NCBI RefSeq assembly: GCF_011745365.1
Contig: NW_024468918.1
Location: 834,488 to 898,487, forward strand
DNA length: 64,000 nucleotides
Direction of reading: 5' to 3'
Source of the DNA: Cryphonectria parasitica EP155
Taxonomy: Eukaryota; Ascomycota; Sordariomycetes; Diaporthales; Cryphonectriaceae
Position 1 is the stretch's first letter; the number at the start of each line of letters is the position of its first letter. The notes under the pieces were generated by a model. That model had not been told where the DNA came from, did not search any database, and saw nothing but the letters and a program-made list of their open reading frames with translations. The translations under genes were made by a program, and so were the position numbers. Positions 10,752-22,500 of the stretch are shown here, in pieces.

Positions 10752-12341
10752 ATGGCAGGCGACAGATCCTCGTCCGCTTCGAATGGGGACCCACGGTCCT
10801 TGGCACACCAGATCAATGTGGCCATAGCCTCGAGTCATACCAAGATTAACAGGCTCATCCTCGATCGCATGCCCCGGGCGGTGCCTCCTCACACCAGCAA
10901 CCCCTCGGCCTATATCACCGGCCTCATCCACATCGGTGCCGTCTACATCGCCTTCGAGTCTCTCTGGCAGAGCATCTTGGGCATTCACTCGGACATCGCG
11001 CCAGTGCCTTACGTTTTTCCCTTCAGCGCCGACCCGTGCCAGCACGATGAGACCCCTCAGATCACCGAAAGGACCCGGCAGATTCTCGAAGAGGCCTATT
11101 GGCCTAACATGGTGCGAGTGGACCGGATCAAGGCAGATATCCGGGCCATGACGGGCTGGCCAGCTCATGTTATTGACGAGCAGATCAGGTCCGCTGGCAC
11201 GTCAGGTCGCCTAGGGAAGTTCACGCTTCATGTCAGAGACTCGGTCCTCGCCAAACCACATCTCCTGCTGGCGTACGCCTACTCCCTCTATTTAGCCCTA
11301 TTATCTGGTGGCTCCTACATCAGGGCCGAATTGCTGTGTTTGAAACCACAATTCTGGCACGAAACGCCGACACCCATCAGGCCGCACATGGTCGGATGTA
11401 GACCTCAACATGCCTCTTCCGCCGGGCGTGAGCGCCTAAGCACGTTTGAAGACAACTCTTCTATTAAGATCCCGCTAGACTTCTTGGATTTCGATCCCCC
11501 GCTTGGCGAGCACCCTCGCCAGCAGTGTAAGGAGCTGAAGGCAGAGTTTAAGACACGGTTTGCTCGGGCCGAGCAGCTACTGGCCGGGCCGGAGAGGCAG
11601 GATATCGTCGAGGAATCTGCGGCTATCTTTCATCACCTAGAGGGGGTGGTAGGACAGCTGGATGCGATATTTGGCACCTCCCAGGCACAGGGCTTTGGTG
11701 GGCAGAAGGCCTCTCACGCGCCAACGTACTCCACAAGGGTTTCGAATATAGGTTCCCGACTGCGAGATAGCATAGCCATCGCGAAGGTCAGGTTGTTGGG
11801 TGCCCGGCGCAAGTCGAGCGGCAGCTCGAGCCTGGAAACAGCGGCCGATCCTACGGCCACAAGGACCCCGGCCGGCTCTCGTCCTCTCGATTCCTCGAGG
11901 CCTTCAATGGAATCCGGAAATGCAGGGAGGTTCAAGGATATTCAGCCGGAGCCCAAGCTGTACAGTGGAGACTCTAGTCTCGCCCACGATGCCGTCGTCC
12001 CCGGCAACGGCTTCCGGACGATCCGCTATGATACAGACTTCCCACAATCAGACAGATCGCTCAGGCATGGCGATCAAGAGAAGTTGAACCCACACGGCTT
12101 CGACGGCACCCCCTTTGACCGTGCTAGCGCGGCTGTTGAGCGCTGTCCTATGAGCAGCACACGTCCTGTGGCTAAGGAGGCAACACCGTCACCACGTCCA
12201 TTATCACACACCGAGGGCCCAGACCATGCACCTCATGCTGTCATCTCGAAAGTCGTCGTACTTGTGGGCGTCGCGATGGTGTCGACAGCATACCTTTACG
12301 TGCGACAGTCGGACGGGGCGATCAAACTGGATGATTTATGA
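10752..12341 (+). CDS. Heme-oxygenase-like tail-anchored protein
   Basis: A 529-residue single-exon protein. The N-terminal ~270 residues match the heme-oxygenase fold as seen in yeast Hmx1. LAHQINVAIASSHTKINRLI puts a candidate proximal heme ligand at His29. A later helix, LLLAYAYSLYLALLSGGSYI, carries the Gly-Gly kink that sits over heme on the distal side. A long disordered, Ser/Pro-rich linker (~330-490) follows, then a single hydrophobic segment near residues 500-517 (VVVLVGVAMVSTAYLYV), consistent with a C-terminal tail anchor as in Hmx1. It is much longer than Hmx1 (about 317 residues) because of inserts and the linker. Heme degradation to biliverdin is the family reaction; whether this divergent member is active is open. 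Confidence 0.75.
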   Translation: MAGDRSSSASNGDPRSLAHQINVAIASSHTKINRLILDRMPRAVPPHTSNPSAYITGLIHIGAVYIAFESLWQSILGIHSDIAPVPYVFPFSADPCQHDETPQITERTRQILEEAYWPNMVRVDRIKADIRAMTGWPAHVIDEQIRSAGTSGRLGKFTLHVRDSVLAKPHLLLAYAYSLYLALLSGGSYIRAELLCLKPQFWHETPTPIRPHMVGCRPQHASSAGRERLSTFEDNSSIKIPLDFLDFDPPLGEHPRQQCKELKAEFKTRFARAEQLLAGPERQDIVEESAAIFHHLEGVVGQLDAIFGTSQAQGFGGQKASHAPTYSTRVSNIGSRLRDSIAIAKVRLLGARRKSSGSSSLETAADPTATRTPAGSRPLDSSRPSMESGNAGRFKDIQPEPKLYSGDSSLAHDAVVPGNGFRTIRYDTDFPQSDRSLRHGDQEKLNPHGFDGTPFDRASAAVERCPMSSTRPVAKEATPSPRPLSHTEGPDHAPHAVISKVVVLVGVAMVSTAYLYVRQSDGAIKLDDL

Positions 12342-12970
12342 CTAGAGAATGGGACTTGCATGAACTGCGAGCGCATCTTTAACTGTTGATATTGTACAGG
12401 AGATGGCATCATGCATACGAATTCCAGGCGGGCAAGGTTGGCGTTGATCAGGATCAAAAGGAAGATCAAGACTCCGGATACCCTCATACCTACGTCCTCG
12501 CTTTCTTTTTCTTTGATGATTATGATGGGCTGTCTGGACAGTCTCAAAGCACACTCACCTATAGATTGAGAATGAAAGCTTTTGAGTCTCAAACCATGGT
12601 GCACAAAATCATTTGTGTCATTGAGCAACCCCCTGATATGTGTGCAGCTTGTCTGCCTACAAGCTTATCTGCTGGCTGAGTTGATGATGCACTGTGAGAC
12701 CAATACACAACATGGGCTCCCGAAACGCCGTATTTCATTCTCCAACCTCTTTCCTTTCCTGTAGTCCTGGAATCGCTAAAGTAACGCAGCAGGAGGATGT
12801 ATGATAACAAATCAAAAAGACGTTAATTGTTCATGAAACCCACAGTGAGGCTCCCTCTTCTCTTGCTGACTCCCTCTGGCAGCCTGTAAAGGCTCCAACC
12901 CCAATCCAAGCCAGGCCCTACACCATTGTGATGAAGTAACACAACCCCCCCCCCCCCCCATCACAAGCCA
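12342..12970. other. Convergent 3' region with poly-C tract
   Basis: This 629-nt gap lies between two convergent genes and should hold both 3' UTRs. A run of 15 C residues (12945-12959) lies 11 nt past the cdt2 stop, reading as poly-G in that transcript. Confidence 0.5.
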
Positions 12971-15475
12971 CTACTCATCCTCATCCCACTCTGCATCCAC
13001 TGCGGCCCATCCACGGGCCCACCTGCGCCCCTCAGTTTCGCCATTCACTCGTAGGTCCCTCGCCTTGGCGCCGCCATCGTCCTCCCGCCAGCACCGGATG
13101 AGGTAGTCGTCGCTGATGGTGACCAGGCTGCCGCCGCGTGCCCACGCCAGCGCGCCGACCTCCTTGCCGTGACCGCGTACCAGCGGCGTTCCGTAGCTAA
13201 CGCCACCGACCGATCGGATGATGGGGATATCCTGATCCCTGATCGACGCGCGTAGATTGCCGTGGGAGGGGATGCTAGACCTACGGTCCGCGCTGGTCAA
13301 CCGCATGGAGGTACGCGTGCTGCGAGACCCAGGAATCGAGCTGGCTGCGGAGGACGACGACGACGACGAGAAGAAGGTGTTCGTTGTGGCGGAGGTCGTG
13401 TTCTTGACAGTGGCAGTAGCGGTGAACGTGGCATCGGGGCCGTTTTGGCTGTTCAGCGTCCCAGCCTCAATGGCGCTCCTGAAGTATCTCTCGTCCGTGG
13501 GGAACAGGATGGGCGTCCCGTCCGCGCTGCCGACGGCTAGAAGCTCGCTTCTGCCGTCCTGGGCGGGCCGCAGGGAGGACTTGATATAGAAGCTCGTCGC
13601 GTGGAAGTTGTCGTGCCGGAATCCGTACAAGGGCCCGGACATTTGCTCAGCAGGGGCGTGCTTCGGCTTCCTGGACGAGGCGAAGCTATGACTACCCGTG
13701 CTCCCAGAAGGCGACGGACCCAGGACCATGTGGGAGGTGGAGTAGGCGTACACGGTATTGTCCTTGCAGAGGGCGTAGAGGCGACTCGCGTCACTGGAGA
13801 GCGACAGGCTGGAGACGCCAAAGTGGCGCCAGTTGGTGTGGCTGGTTGGAGGTGCTGTGTAACCTAGAGGCACGGGCGCGCGGTGGGAGCGAGAGGTGTG
13901 GATGGTTCGAATGTCCCAGAGCTTGATGCTCGCGTCAGCCTCGCAGGCAGACAGGAGCAGATGCTCACGGCCCGCAGGGAGCCAGTGGATAGCCGTGACA
14001 GACACGTCGCTGAGGCGGCCGAGCACCTCTCCTCTGAAGGCGACGTCTGCGTGGTCTGTAGTGGTTGTGGTTGTGCCCAGGGCGCTGGTGCTCAGGCCAG
14101 CGACGGAGCGGGTCTGGTGGCGTGGCATAACCTCATGTGCGCCGAAGAAGGAATTCACCGCACAGCCCGAGGTGATGTGCCTCGGCGTGGTGTATCGCAA
14201 CCCAGCATCCCTCTCGAGCGTGATGGAATCATGAACAGGGCCGCCATGACACCGGAGGTCCCAGATCTGGATGCTCCCGTCGCGAGAGGACGTGGCAAGG
14301 ACGTGGCCGCCTCCACGGCCGGGTTGGAAGCGGACCTGCTTCAGCGAGGCAGTGTGCTGGCCTAATATCGAGATGGGTGCCTGGGTCATCATGTCAATCA
14401 CCTTGCCCGTCTGGTCGCCTGACGCGGTGGCAATGCGGGTGTCGTCGGGGGAGAAGGCCAGGTCGATAATGGCGTTATTGTGAGACTGGAAGCACACATG
14501 AATCCTATCGAACTTGGAGGCGGGCGACGTGTCGAGTATACGCACGCGGCCCTCCTCGTCTCCGATTGCGACCAGGCTGCTGTTGTTACATGCTGTGGCA
14601 CAGAAGGGAATACACCGTGGATGTCCGTCATGGCTGGTAGAATAATGAATGTCCTGTGGGCCAGAGTGGAAGGCAGCCGTCTCCGAGCGCCAGTCGGAGG
14701 TGGGCGTGGGAAGATATGAGCGCCCTCCGCGTGGCATGCCGCCGAGCTGCCGTTGCAGGATGTGCGCAGCCATGCCCCTGTGGGTCAGTTGAGTGAGGCG
14801 TTTTGGTGGCTCGTGGTGGTCCTCGTCCTCGTCGTCGATGTCATCATCATCATCGTCGACGTCGTCGTCATCATCATCATCAACATCCGCATCAGAGTAG
14901 TCGCACTCAAAGTCGGAAATGTCCTCCGTCGACTGGCTGCTAGCTGGAAGAGACTGCAGGGGGCTGAGAAGCGCTGACCTGGGCCGCTTGTCCTCTATGC
15001 TATCATTTCGGGCACACGGAGAGGACTGAAGCAGGCTTGCAGGTGGTGGCCTTAGAGGTGAAGACTCGGGAGGAGTGTGGTGACCTGTCTTGCGTCGTTT
15101 GGCCCGCCTGGGCGTCTCAGTCCCGTTCTCGTCGTCGTGAAGCCCGCCCTTTGACCTGCGCAGGGGCTGTTTGAAGGGAATGGGAGAGTCCTTGACCCGG
15201 CGCTGGCGTCCGTTAACAGCCGAGCCGGTGATGGCTCCCAAGGCGCGAGTGGTCTCATCGATGGAACCTGAGGCGGTTTTGGAGCGGGTATTCCGGCGGG
15301 CAAAGAAGGCGTTGAATTTCCTCGGCGTTATGGACGGTGCTTTCTTCTGTTTGATGTGACGTCGAGGTGGTGACAGAGGCGTAGTAATGCTTGGGATTGT
15401 GGCATTATGGAGTCTTGGACTGCAACGAACTGGTGGTGGTTCTGCTGGTGGACCATCTTCCCCAGCCATGACCAC
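12971..15475 (-). CDS. cdt2: WD40 protein, Cdt2-like CRL4 receptor
   Basis: An 834-residue protein in one exon. The N-terminal ~280 residues are basic and disordered, with a PIP-box-like KFNAFF near residue 53 and an almost uninterrupted Asp tract near residues 200-225. WD40 repeats then run to the C-terminus; clear blades include the VAIGDEEGRVRILDT and IATASGDQTGKVIDM segments and an ATSSRDGSIQIWDLR blade. This order and the WDxR-type blade ends match Cdt2/DTL, the CRL4 adaptor that recognises PCNA-bound substrates such as Cdt1 and Spd1 for ubiquitylation in S phase and after damage. Start may be Met1 or Met3. The WD40 assignment is certain; Cdt2 orthology is likely but would benefit from a reciprocal search. 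Confidence 0.75.
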   Translation of the reverse strand: MVMAGEDGPPAEPPPVRCSPRLHNATIPSITTPLSPPRRHIKQKKAPSITPRKFNAFFARRNTRSKTASGSIDETTRALGAITGSAVNGRQRRVKDSPIPFKQPLRRSKGGLHDDENGTETPRRAKRRKTGHHTPPESSPLRPPPASLLQSSPCARNDSIEDKRPRSALLSPLQSLPASSQSTEDISDFECDYSDADVDDDDDDDVDDDDDDIDDEDEDHHEPPKRLTQLTHRGMAAHILQRQLGGMPRGGRSYLPTPTSDWRSETAAFHSGPQDIHYSTSHDGHPRCIPFCATACNNSSLVAIGDEEGRVRILDTSPASKFDRIHVCFQSHNNAIIDLAFSPDDTRIATASGDQTGKVIDMMTQAPISILGQHTASLKQVRFQPGRGGGHVLATSSRDGSIQIWDLRCHGGPVHDSITLERDAGLRYTTPRHITSGCAVNSFFGAHEVMPRHQTRSVAGLSTSALGTTTTTTDHADVAFRGEVLGRLSDVSVTAIHWLPAGREHLLLSACEADASIKLWDIRTIHTSRSHRAPVPLGYTAPPTSHTNWRHFGVSSLSLSSDASRLYALCKDNTVYAYSTSHMVLGPSPSGSTGSHSFASSRKPKHAPAEQMSGPLYGFRHDNFHATSFYIKSSLRPAQDGRSELLAVGSADGTPILFPTDERYFRSAIEAGTLNSQNGPDATFTATATVKNTTSATTNTFFSSSSSSSAASSIPGSRSTRTSMRLTSADRRSSIPSHGNLRASIRDQDIPIIRSVGGVSYGTPLVRGHGKEVGALAWARGGSLVTISDDYLIRCWREDDGGAKARDLRVNGETEGRRWARGWAAVDAEWDEDE

Positions 15476-16345
15476 CCTTTTCCCTTCTGTTCCTATTTCT
15501 TTTCCCCCTCCTTCTTCTGTTCCTTTTTCTTCGCTAAAGAAACGTCACTCGAGCTGGCCTGTCCTTTGGAATTGTGACGTCGTGTGAGTGCGGTACTGTA
15601 CTGGACTGTACCGTCCTGTCCAGTGAGGCAGAAACCTGAGACGAGAGGAAGAACAAAAGAGCAACGTCAGTATTTGTATAGAGCCGCGCTTCGTTCGTGA
15701 TGGCACGAGACCAGAGTCGAGAAGTTGAGAGGCGATGATGACAACAGGGCAGTGTTTTACAACGCGACCAAAGAGAGAGAGAGAGAGAGACAGGTCCACT
15801 GAGGTGGGATTAGGGTCTTGTGTGAAGTCAGTCGACAGGATTCTGGCCAAGGTATAAAGAGACGCCTGGTTGGCTGGGCCGTCATCACGACGCGCATAGG
15901 ACGCCACAGGTTGCAGGAGAGGAACGCGTACCGTGTAAATGGGACTGCAGTGCACCTTCTTCACCAATCACCGTCGCTAATTCGTCTGTACCCGCTCAAT
16001 CTGGCAAGAACTCAACAGGGGTGATTTGGCGCGGTACAAACTCACTACAGGCGCTGTTAGTGCTTTCGAGGTACCTGTGGTAGCCCGCCCGCCAGGTCCT
16101 CGCGGTCGAGGCACCCCTGTTCTGAGTCTAGGTACAAGACAAAACCACCCCTGTAGCCAAAGGGGAAAAAAAGTCTTATCTTATCGCACGAAATTTCTAA
16201 GTGACTGTGTAGCCTTGCTGCGTACTTCGGATCACCTTCAAGAAAAAAAAGAAATAGAAACAGAAACCGCTGCGCACCACGCCTCTGGACCGCCTCTCCC
16301 CTCAGCGCAGCGTTTCCCTTCCCTCCCTCCCCTCCGTTTTCCAAT
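15476..16345. promoter_or_regulatory. Shared cdt2/spb1 promoter region
   Basis: This 870-nt spacer separates divergent cdt2 and spb1 starts. It contains one perfect MCB hexamer ACGCGT at 15924-15929, about 450 nt from the cdt2 start and 417 nt from spb1, and a (GA) run near 15775-15790. MBF control of cdt2 is known in fission yeast; a single distal site is weak evidence here. Confidence 0.4.
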
Positions 16346-19022
16346 ATGGCGATCCAGAAGAAACACGGCAAGGGTCGTCTTGACAAATGGTATAAACTTG
16401 CAAAGGAGAAGGGCTACAGGGCTCGTGCCGCCTTCAAACTCATCCAGCTCAACAAGAAATATGGCTTCCTCGAGAAGAGCAAGGTCCTGCTGGATCTCTG
16501 CGCGGCGCCAGGAGTACGTTCCAGACCTTCTTTCTCCGTCTTCCTATCCCTATCCCCTATCCACCCCTCCTTTCTCTGACAGGTCGAGTGTAGTCGTGGT
16601 GTCAAGTCGCAGCCGAGGTCATGCCCGTGAACAGCCTCATCGTCGGTGTCGATCTCGCCCCTATCAAGCCTATCCCCAAGGTCATCACTTTTCAGAGCGA
16701 TATCACCACCGAGCAGTGTCGTGCCACCATCAGGAAACATCTCAAGACCTGGAAGGCCGATACGGTCCTCCACGATGGTGCGCCCAACGTCGGTACCGCA
16801 TGGGTCCAGGACTCCTTCAATCAGGCTGAGCTGGCCCTGCAGTCCATGAAGCTGGCCACGGAATTCCTCGTCGAGGGCGGAACCTTTGTCACCAAGGTCT
16901 TCCGGTCCAAGGATTACAACTCGCTGCTCTGGGTGTTCAACCAGCTCTTCACAAAGGTCGAGGCCACCAAGCCCCCCTCCTCCCGAAATGTGTCTGCCGA
17001 GATCTTCGTCGTCTGCCGTGGTTTCAAGGCGCCCAAGCGCATCGACCCCAAGTTTCTCGATCCGCGTGCCGTGTTCGAAGAACTTGCTGCCCCGACCCCG
17101 AACAACGAGGCCAAGGTGTACAACCCCGAGATCAAGAAGAGGAAGAGGGATGGTTATGAGGAGGGAGACTGGACCCAGTTCAAGGAGATCCCTGCGAGCG
17201 AGTTCATCCAGACCACCGATCCGATCGCCATATTGGGGAGCATCAACAAGCTGCACTTCGATCAGGCCCGAAATGGAGACGTCGCCCTCGCGGCGCTTGA
17301 CAAGCTGCCTGAGACCACGGACGAGATCCGGAGGTGCTGCGAGGATTTGAAAGTGCTGGGCCGCAAGGAGTTCAAAATTCTGCTGAAGTGGCGTCTCAGG
17401 GTCCGTGAGATCTTTGGCTTTCCGACAAAGAAGACTGCCCAGCCCGAGGTGGTGGAAGAGACTGCTGCGGTCGAGTCCATGGACGAGGAGATGAGAATCC
17501 AGGAGGAGCTACAAGCTCTCAAGGACAGGGAGGACTCCAGAAAGAAGAAGGACAGGAGGAAAGAAAACGAACAGAGGCAGAAGGACATCGTTCGGATGCA
17601 GCTCAACATGACCGCACCCATGGACATCGGCATGGAGCAGCAGGGCCCGATGGGCGAGGATGCCATGTTTCAGCTCAAGGCCATCGACAAGGCGGGCGGT
17701 ACCTTGAGCAGGATCGCCAAGGGCAAGATGGTCAAGGTGAATGAGAAGGATAATAAGAAACAGGAGGTTGCCGACAATGGGTCCGGAGATGAAAGTGATG
17801 AGGCCGAGGATAGGCTAGAGCGAGAGCTGGACTCCATGTACGATGCGTACAGGGAGAGAAAATCGGCCACGGATGCCAAGTACCGCGCCAAGAGGGCACG
17901 AAAAGAACACGACGACGACGAGTGGGAGGGTGTATCTGCAGACGAACAGGCTGCTAGCGATGACGAGAGTGTGCTCGAGGAAGATGACAGCGAGGAGGAC
18001 TCGGACGGCGAGGATGGCCTTTCTCGGAAGCCCTTGCTGACGGACTTGGACAACGAGCAGGCAGATGCGACGGGATTGTCGAAGCGAGCGAGAGCCTTCT
18101 TCAACCAGGACGTCTTTCAAGATATCGATGGCCTACTAGACGAGCCAGAAGACGACGCCAGCGAGGTGGAAGAAGTGGAGGCGATGGAGGTGGACGAGAT
18201 TGACGAGATCTCATCAGAAGACGACTTGGCCAAGGCATCAAGACCGAACGGGAGCGCAGCAGCAGTCGACGCGCCCAGCGATGATGATGAGGAGGACATC
18301 AAGTTTGTCAAGGCTCCGAAAGCGGATATGGAAGATGAGGATGAAAGCGACTGGGAGGAAGAAGAGAGACAAAAGAAGAAGGACAATAGGCCAGGTGAGA
18401 AGAGCACCAACTTATTCTTCAGGACAATCCTATTCTGGGCCCCTGCTTTACTGACCAGTATCCTATCACAGAAATCGATATCATTACTGCCGAAGCAATG
18501 ACTCTCGCCCACGAGCTCGCCACAGGGAAGAAGTCCAGCCACGATCTGATGGACGATGGCTTCAACAAGCACGCTTTCCGGGACCGGGACGGTCTCCCAG
18601 AGTGGTTCATGGAGGACGAGTCCAAGCACGACAAGCAGCAGAAGCCGATCACCAAGGCGGCAGCGCAGGCGATCAAGGAGAAGATGCGGGCCCTCAACGC
18701 GCGGCCCATCAAGAAGGTGCGCGAGGCCAAGGCGCGCAAGAAGCAGCGCGCCGCGGACAGGCTGGAGAAGCTCAAGAAGAAGAGCGACGTGCTGGCGGCC
18801 TCGGAGGGCATGACGGAGAGAGAGAAGGCGGACAGCATAGCCAAGCTGCTGTCCAAGGCGAGCAAGAAGACCAAGCGGCCGCCAATCAAGGTGGTTGTGG
18901 CCAGAGGCGCGAACAAGGGCAAGGGCAGGCCGTCTGGCGTCAAGGGCCGGTACAAGATGGTGGATGCCAGGATGAAGAAGGAGGTTCGGGCGCTGAGGAG
19001 GAAGGCCAAGTCCAAGCGGTAG
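16346..19022 (+). CDS. spb1: 27S pre-rRNA 2'-O-methyltransferase Spb1
   Basis: Nucleolar AdoMet-dependent methyltransferase that modifies 27S pre-rRNA (the A-loop guanosine in yeast) during 60S assembly. Exons 16346-16513, 16594-18394 and 18472-19022 give 839 residues, close to yeast Spb1 (841). The N-terminal FtsJ/RrmJ domain starts [20 protein letters not shown]. It has the SAM motif [16 protein letters not shown] formed across intron 1, and the catalytic residues in FKLIQL, HDGAPN, TKVFRS and SAEIFVV. A central DUF3381-type region and acidic stretches (~400-570) follow. The C-terminal Spb1 domain begins in exon 3 ([18 protein letters not shown]) and ends in a Lys/Arg-rich tail typical of nucleolar proteins. 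Intron 1 must use the acceptor at 16593; a nearer AG at 16582 would shift the frame. Confidence 0.95.
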
Positions 19023-19248
19023 AACAGCAGAAGTCTCCTTTAGACATGTTTGGACCAAAGATATTTATCTTTCCAACGGCAGTCCAATGTATGCTTACGA
19101 GCTCTCAGCAAAACTTTTCGAGTATTTAAATTGACTCATTGATGTAAACAGAGTCCAGCTGGGATGTATGTATACATATTTGGAATTGGTATATTCTTAA
19201 GTTAGGTACGGGTCTATATGGTGGCTTCAAGTCGAGGAGCCAGCCTCG

Positions 19249-19269
19249 TGTGTGTGTGTGTGTGTGTGT
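19249..19269 (+). repeat. (GT)n microsatellite
   Basis: A perfect GT run of about 21 nt in the 3' intergenic region between spb1 and the GMC fusion gene, which are convergent. Confidence 0.85.
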
Positions 19270-19508
19270 AGAGACACACCAACATTACCACACCTCAATA
19301 TCTCGTCCTTCATTTACCATGCCATGCCCTTGCTATATCCTGCCTTTACCAAACCTCTGCTCCATATGAATAGTGCAAGATTTCCAAAAATAAAAAGTAA
19401 TACAGATGAAGAAGAAATCCAAAAAGAAGCAGGCCTCGTAATTCCATCACATGGGAAGGGAGAAAGAGAAGAAACTTAACTCGCCCTTCCTCGACAACTA
19501 CATCCTCC

Positions 19509-22500
19509 TTAGTAGAGTAATTCGCCATTGTCAACCATCATCTTAAACCTATCATCAGGCTCCTTGAAGTGGTATCGGTCGCCATGGCACACACGGTCGA
19601 CCTCCTCCCGGACCATAGGATACACGTCTTTCCACGCGTTCCGGCCCATCCAGCAGTCCAGGTGACCATAACCAGGCACGACCCGCCGGCGATACTGGAT
19701 GCCACTGTCATCACGACCCTCGCCGAAAACCCCAGCAGCCCCGCCGCCGGCCCTGGTCCCAAAGACATCACACAGTTTCTCATAAGTCCTCTCGGTGGCC
19801 TCTGGACTCAGAACTGCGTTGTCGGCGCCCACGAAGAGGAGAAAAGGTATACCACGCAGCCTCTCGATGTTCTTGTTCGTGGTGAGCGTCTCGAAGAGGG
19901 GCCCATTGCCCATTACGTGCCCGTCGACACCCATCCTCATGAGGAGGTGGAGCAGGCGCATGTTCACACCGCCAAAGAAGCGGTCGATCTGACGATGTGT
20001 GGCCTCGTTGAGGTTGCAGTGGTTCCAACACCGGCCATACGTAAGCGTGATGCGGTGACAGCTCGCACTGTTACAGATCTCGCGCCTCGCGTCGGGCATG
20101 AAGCGCAGGAGCTGGTTGAGCCCCTTCTGGACGAGGCTATCATCGCGTGAGGTGGAGCAGCTGAACCAGTTGCCCGCGAGCATCTTGTAAAGCTTATCGA
20201 GGGGGATGGGGCCTGCGGTGGCCTTGATCAGGTTCATCGTGTTCCAGATGGGGTTCATGAAAACCTGCGAGCAGGAGATGCCCTTGATCCAGGCGCTGGG
20301 GATGGTCCCATCTAGCAGACCGCACGAGAAGGCGACACTGCCCATGCAATGGGCGATGCAGTAGGTCTTGGGCGGCTGCCATCCGCTCCTGGTCAGCTCC
20401 TTGTCACTGAGCCCCGTGTTCTCCTTGTGCTCGTGGAGGTTCAGCTTGCGGATGGTCTGGAGGCATGCTTTCAGGTCAAGCCTCGCGTCAAAGGTGGTCC
20501 AGTCGTTCTCGGCAATCATGACGGAGCCGATGCGGTGGACGGTGACGAAGACGCGATATCCAGCGCGGGTGAAGTAGTTGACTGCGTTGTAGGGGATGGT
20601 GGGCAGGGCAAAGATCTGGTGGTCGACGCTGGCGCCTGGGATCATGAAGAGGTCCTGGATGGGGCTGCCGTCTGAAGGAGGGTGCGTCGCGTTCCACATG
20701 TGCATTTTTGTGCAGACATTGTCGATGGACCAGATATCGAAAGACTTATCGGGAAGGGTGTTGTTGACGTAGGACGAATACGTGGTCGAAGGATACTGCA
20801 GCGAGGTCAAGGGAGCGAGGAACAGGGACATGGACTTGCGGGTGAAGAATGTCATGAAGCTGGCTGCGGACATGGCCTTCTGGAGGATCGAGCTGCCCGT
20901 CGGCGAGAGGGTCATCATCTCGGAGAAGAAGTCGGCTGGCTGGATGTGCATGATGCCCTTTGCGACGACGTGCATCCTGCGCCAGGCCTCATCGGTGGCG
21001 TCGTCGTCGTCCTCGACACCATCACCTGGGATGATGGGCATGATAGGGTCGGTCTGTTTCTTCCTGCTGATGGTCACGTACAGCGTGGTCGTGGACCGCC
21101 AGAATTGGAAAGGGGAGAGGGCGACGGATGAGTCTACCACCTTGTAGCCGTGAAAATGGAGCAGCTCGCCGCTGACGCCCGTCATGTCAAAGTCGTAGGT
21201 CAAATTCCGGGTGCCGGGCGCCTTGAGGTCGAGCTTGAAAAGGTTGAACTGGCCCCTCTGGACCATAAAGGGCGAGCCTGGAATGGTAGGACACACAAAG
21301 GTGCCCGTCAGCATTCCCTTGTGCTGGTCGTTCTGCACGATATTGTTGACGTTGAAGGCCTGGACGCTGAGGAAGAAGCGCGCACTCTCGCAGAGGCTCT
21401 TAGCCGTGCGATAGCCCAGCTCGTATGTTGACCGTCTGTCCTCCCTCATACCCTCCTCGTCGTGGTGGATGAAGCCCGACATGACCTCGGTGAAGCCGAA
21501 GCCGCTCGCCTTGATTGCGTCGGCGCTGCTGATGACGTGCGCGGCACCGTTGACGCTGTCTATATCGGCGCGCTCGATAGCCATCTCCTGTGCCATTGTC
21601 GCCGTCATCGTCGACGGCATCTTGTTGTCGTCGCTGCTGCTGCTCATAGTGCTCCTGGTACTCGACCTCTTCTTCCTTCTCTGCTGAGGTTCGCCAAAGA
21701 GGTCCAGGATGCCGTTCTCGTCGCGCTTGATCTCCAGCCTTTTCTTGTGGCAGTACGCCTCGACGGATCTCTCTGCGAGTGCGGTGATGGTGGCAAAAGG
21801 GTTCGCCCCAAGCGCAGCAGGAATGACGGCTGCATCCATAACGATGAGGCCCTCGTGGACGGCCCGGTCGACATCCTCACCTCCTTCATTGGTAAAAACC
21901 TCGCCAACATGGTTGACGACACCAGTGGCAGCAGTGCCATCGCGAGCCATGCAGGCACCGCCGATGGGGTGAACGGTGACCTCTTGTTCGCCCATCAAGG
22001 CGAAGAAGGGGGTCTGGACAAGAGTGCCTCCGACGGCCTTGGTCGCCTTGGCCAGGACAGTGTTGAGCTCTTTGACGTGGTCGCTTCGTCCCACGCCCAG
22101 GAACTCGAGGACTGGTTTGCCGTCTTTGAGGCTAAGCACCGCCTGGTTGCCTGTAGGTCAATTATTGTCAGTTGAGCAACCCTCAAACAGAAGAAGAAGG
22201 GAGACACGCACTGTCATGTGACATGATGAGGTACACCTGGGTTCTCTCGATGGCCCCGTCTTTGAAATAAGGACCCAGTATCCGACTACCCCATCTGGCC
22301 AGGGAGGCTTGGGCCTTGGCCGTGATGCCCTCCTCCGAGGAGATACTGCCAGGCATCATGTCCAGCATTGCCTGGAAAAAGGGTGCTAATGCCTTGGGAA
22401 CAGTACCCTCCTCGATCACGTAGCCGTCCAGCGGGTTAGCGTGACCCTCTCGGTTATCGATGATGCCAGTGATACAAGGGCCCACAGGGTTATATGGTGA

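Noticed and set aside
16026..16829. 267-codon ORF overlapping the 5' part of spb1
   Set aside because: It lies in another frame over the confident Spb1 exons 1 and 2, with no recognisable domain; it is a shadow frame.
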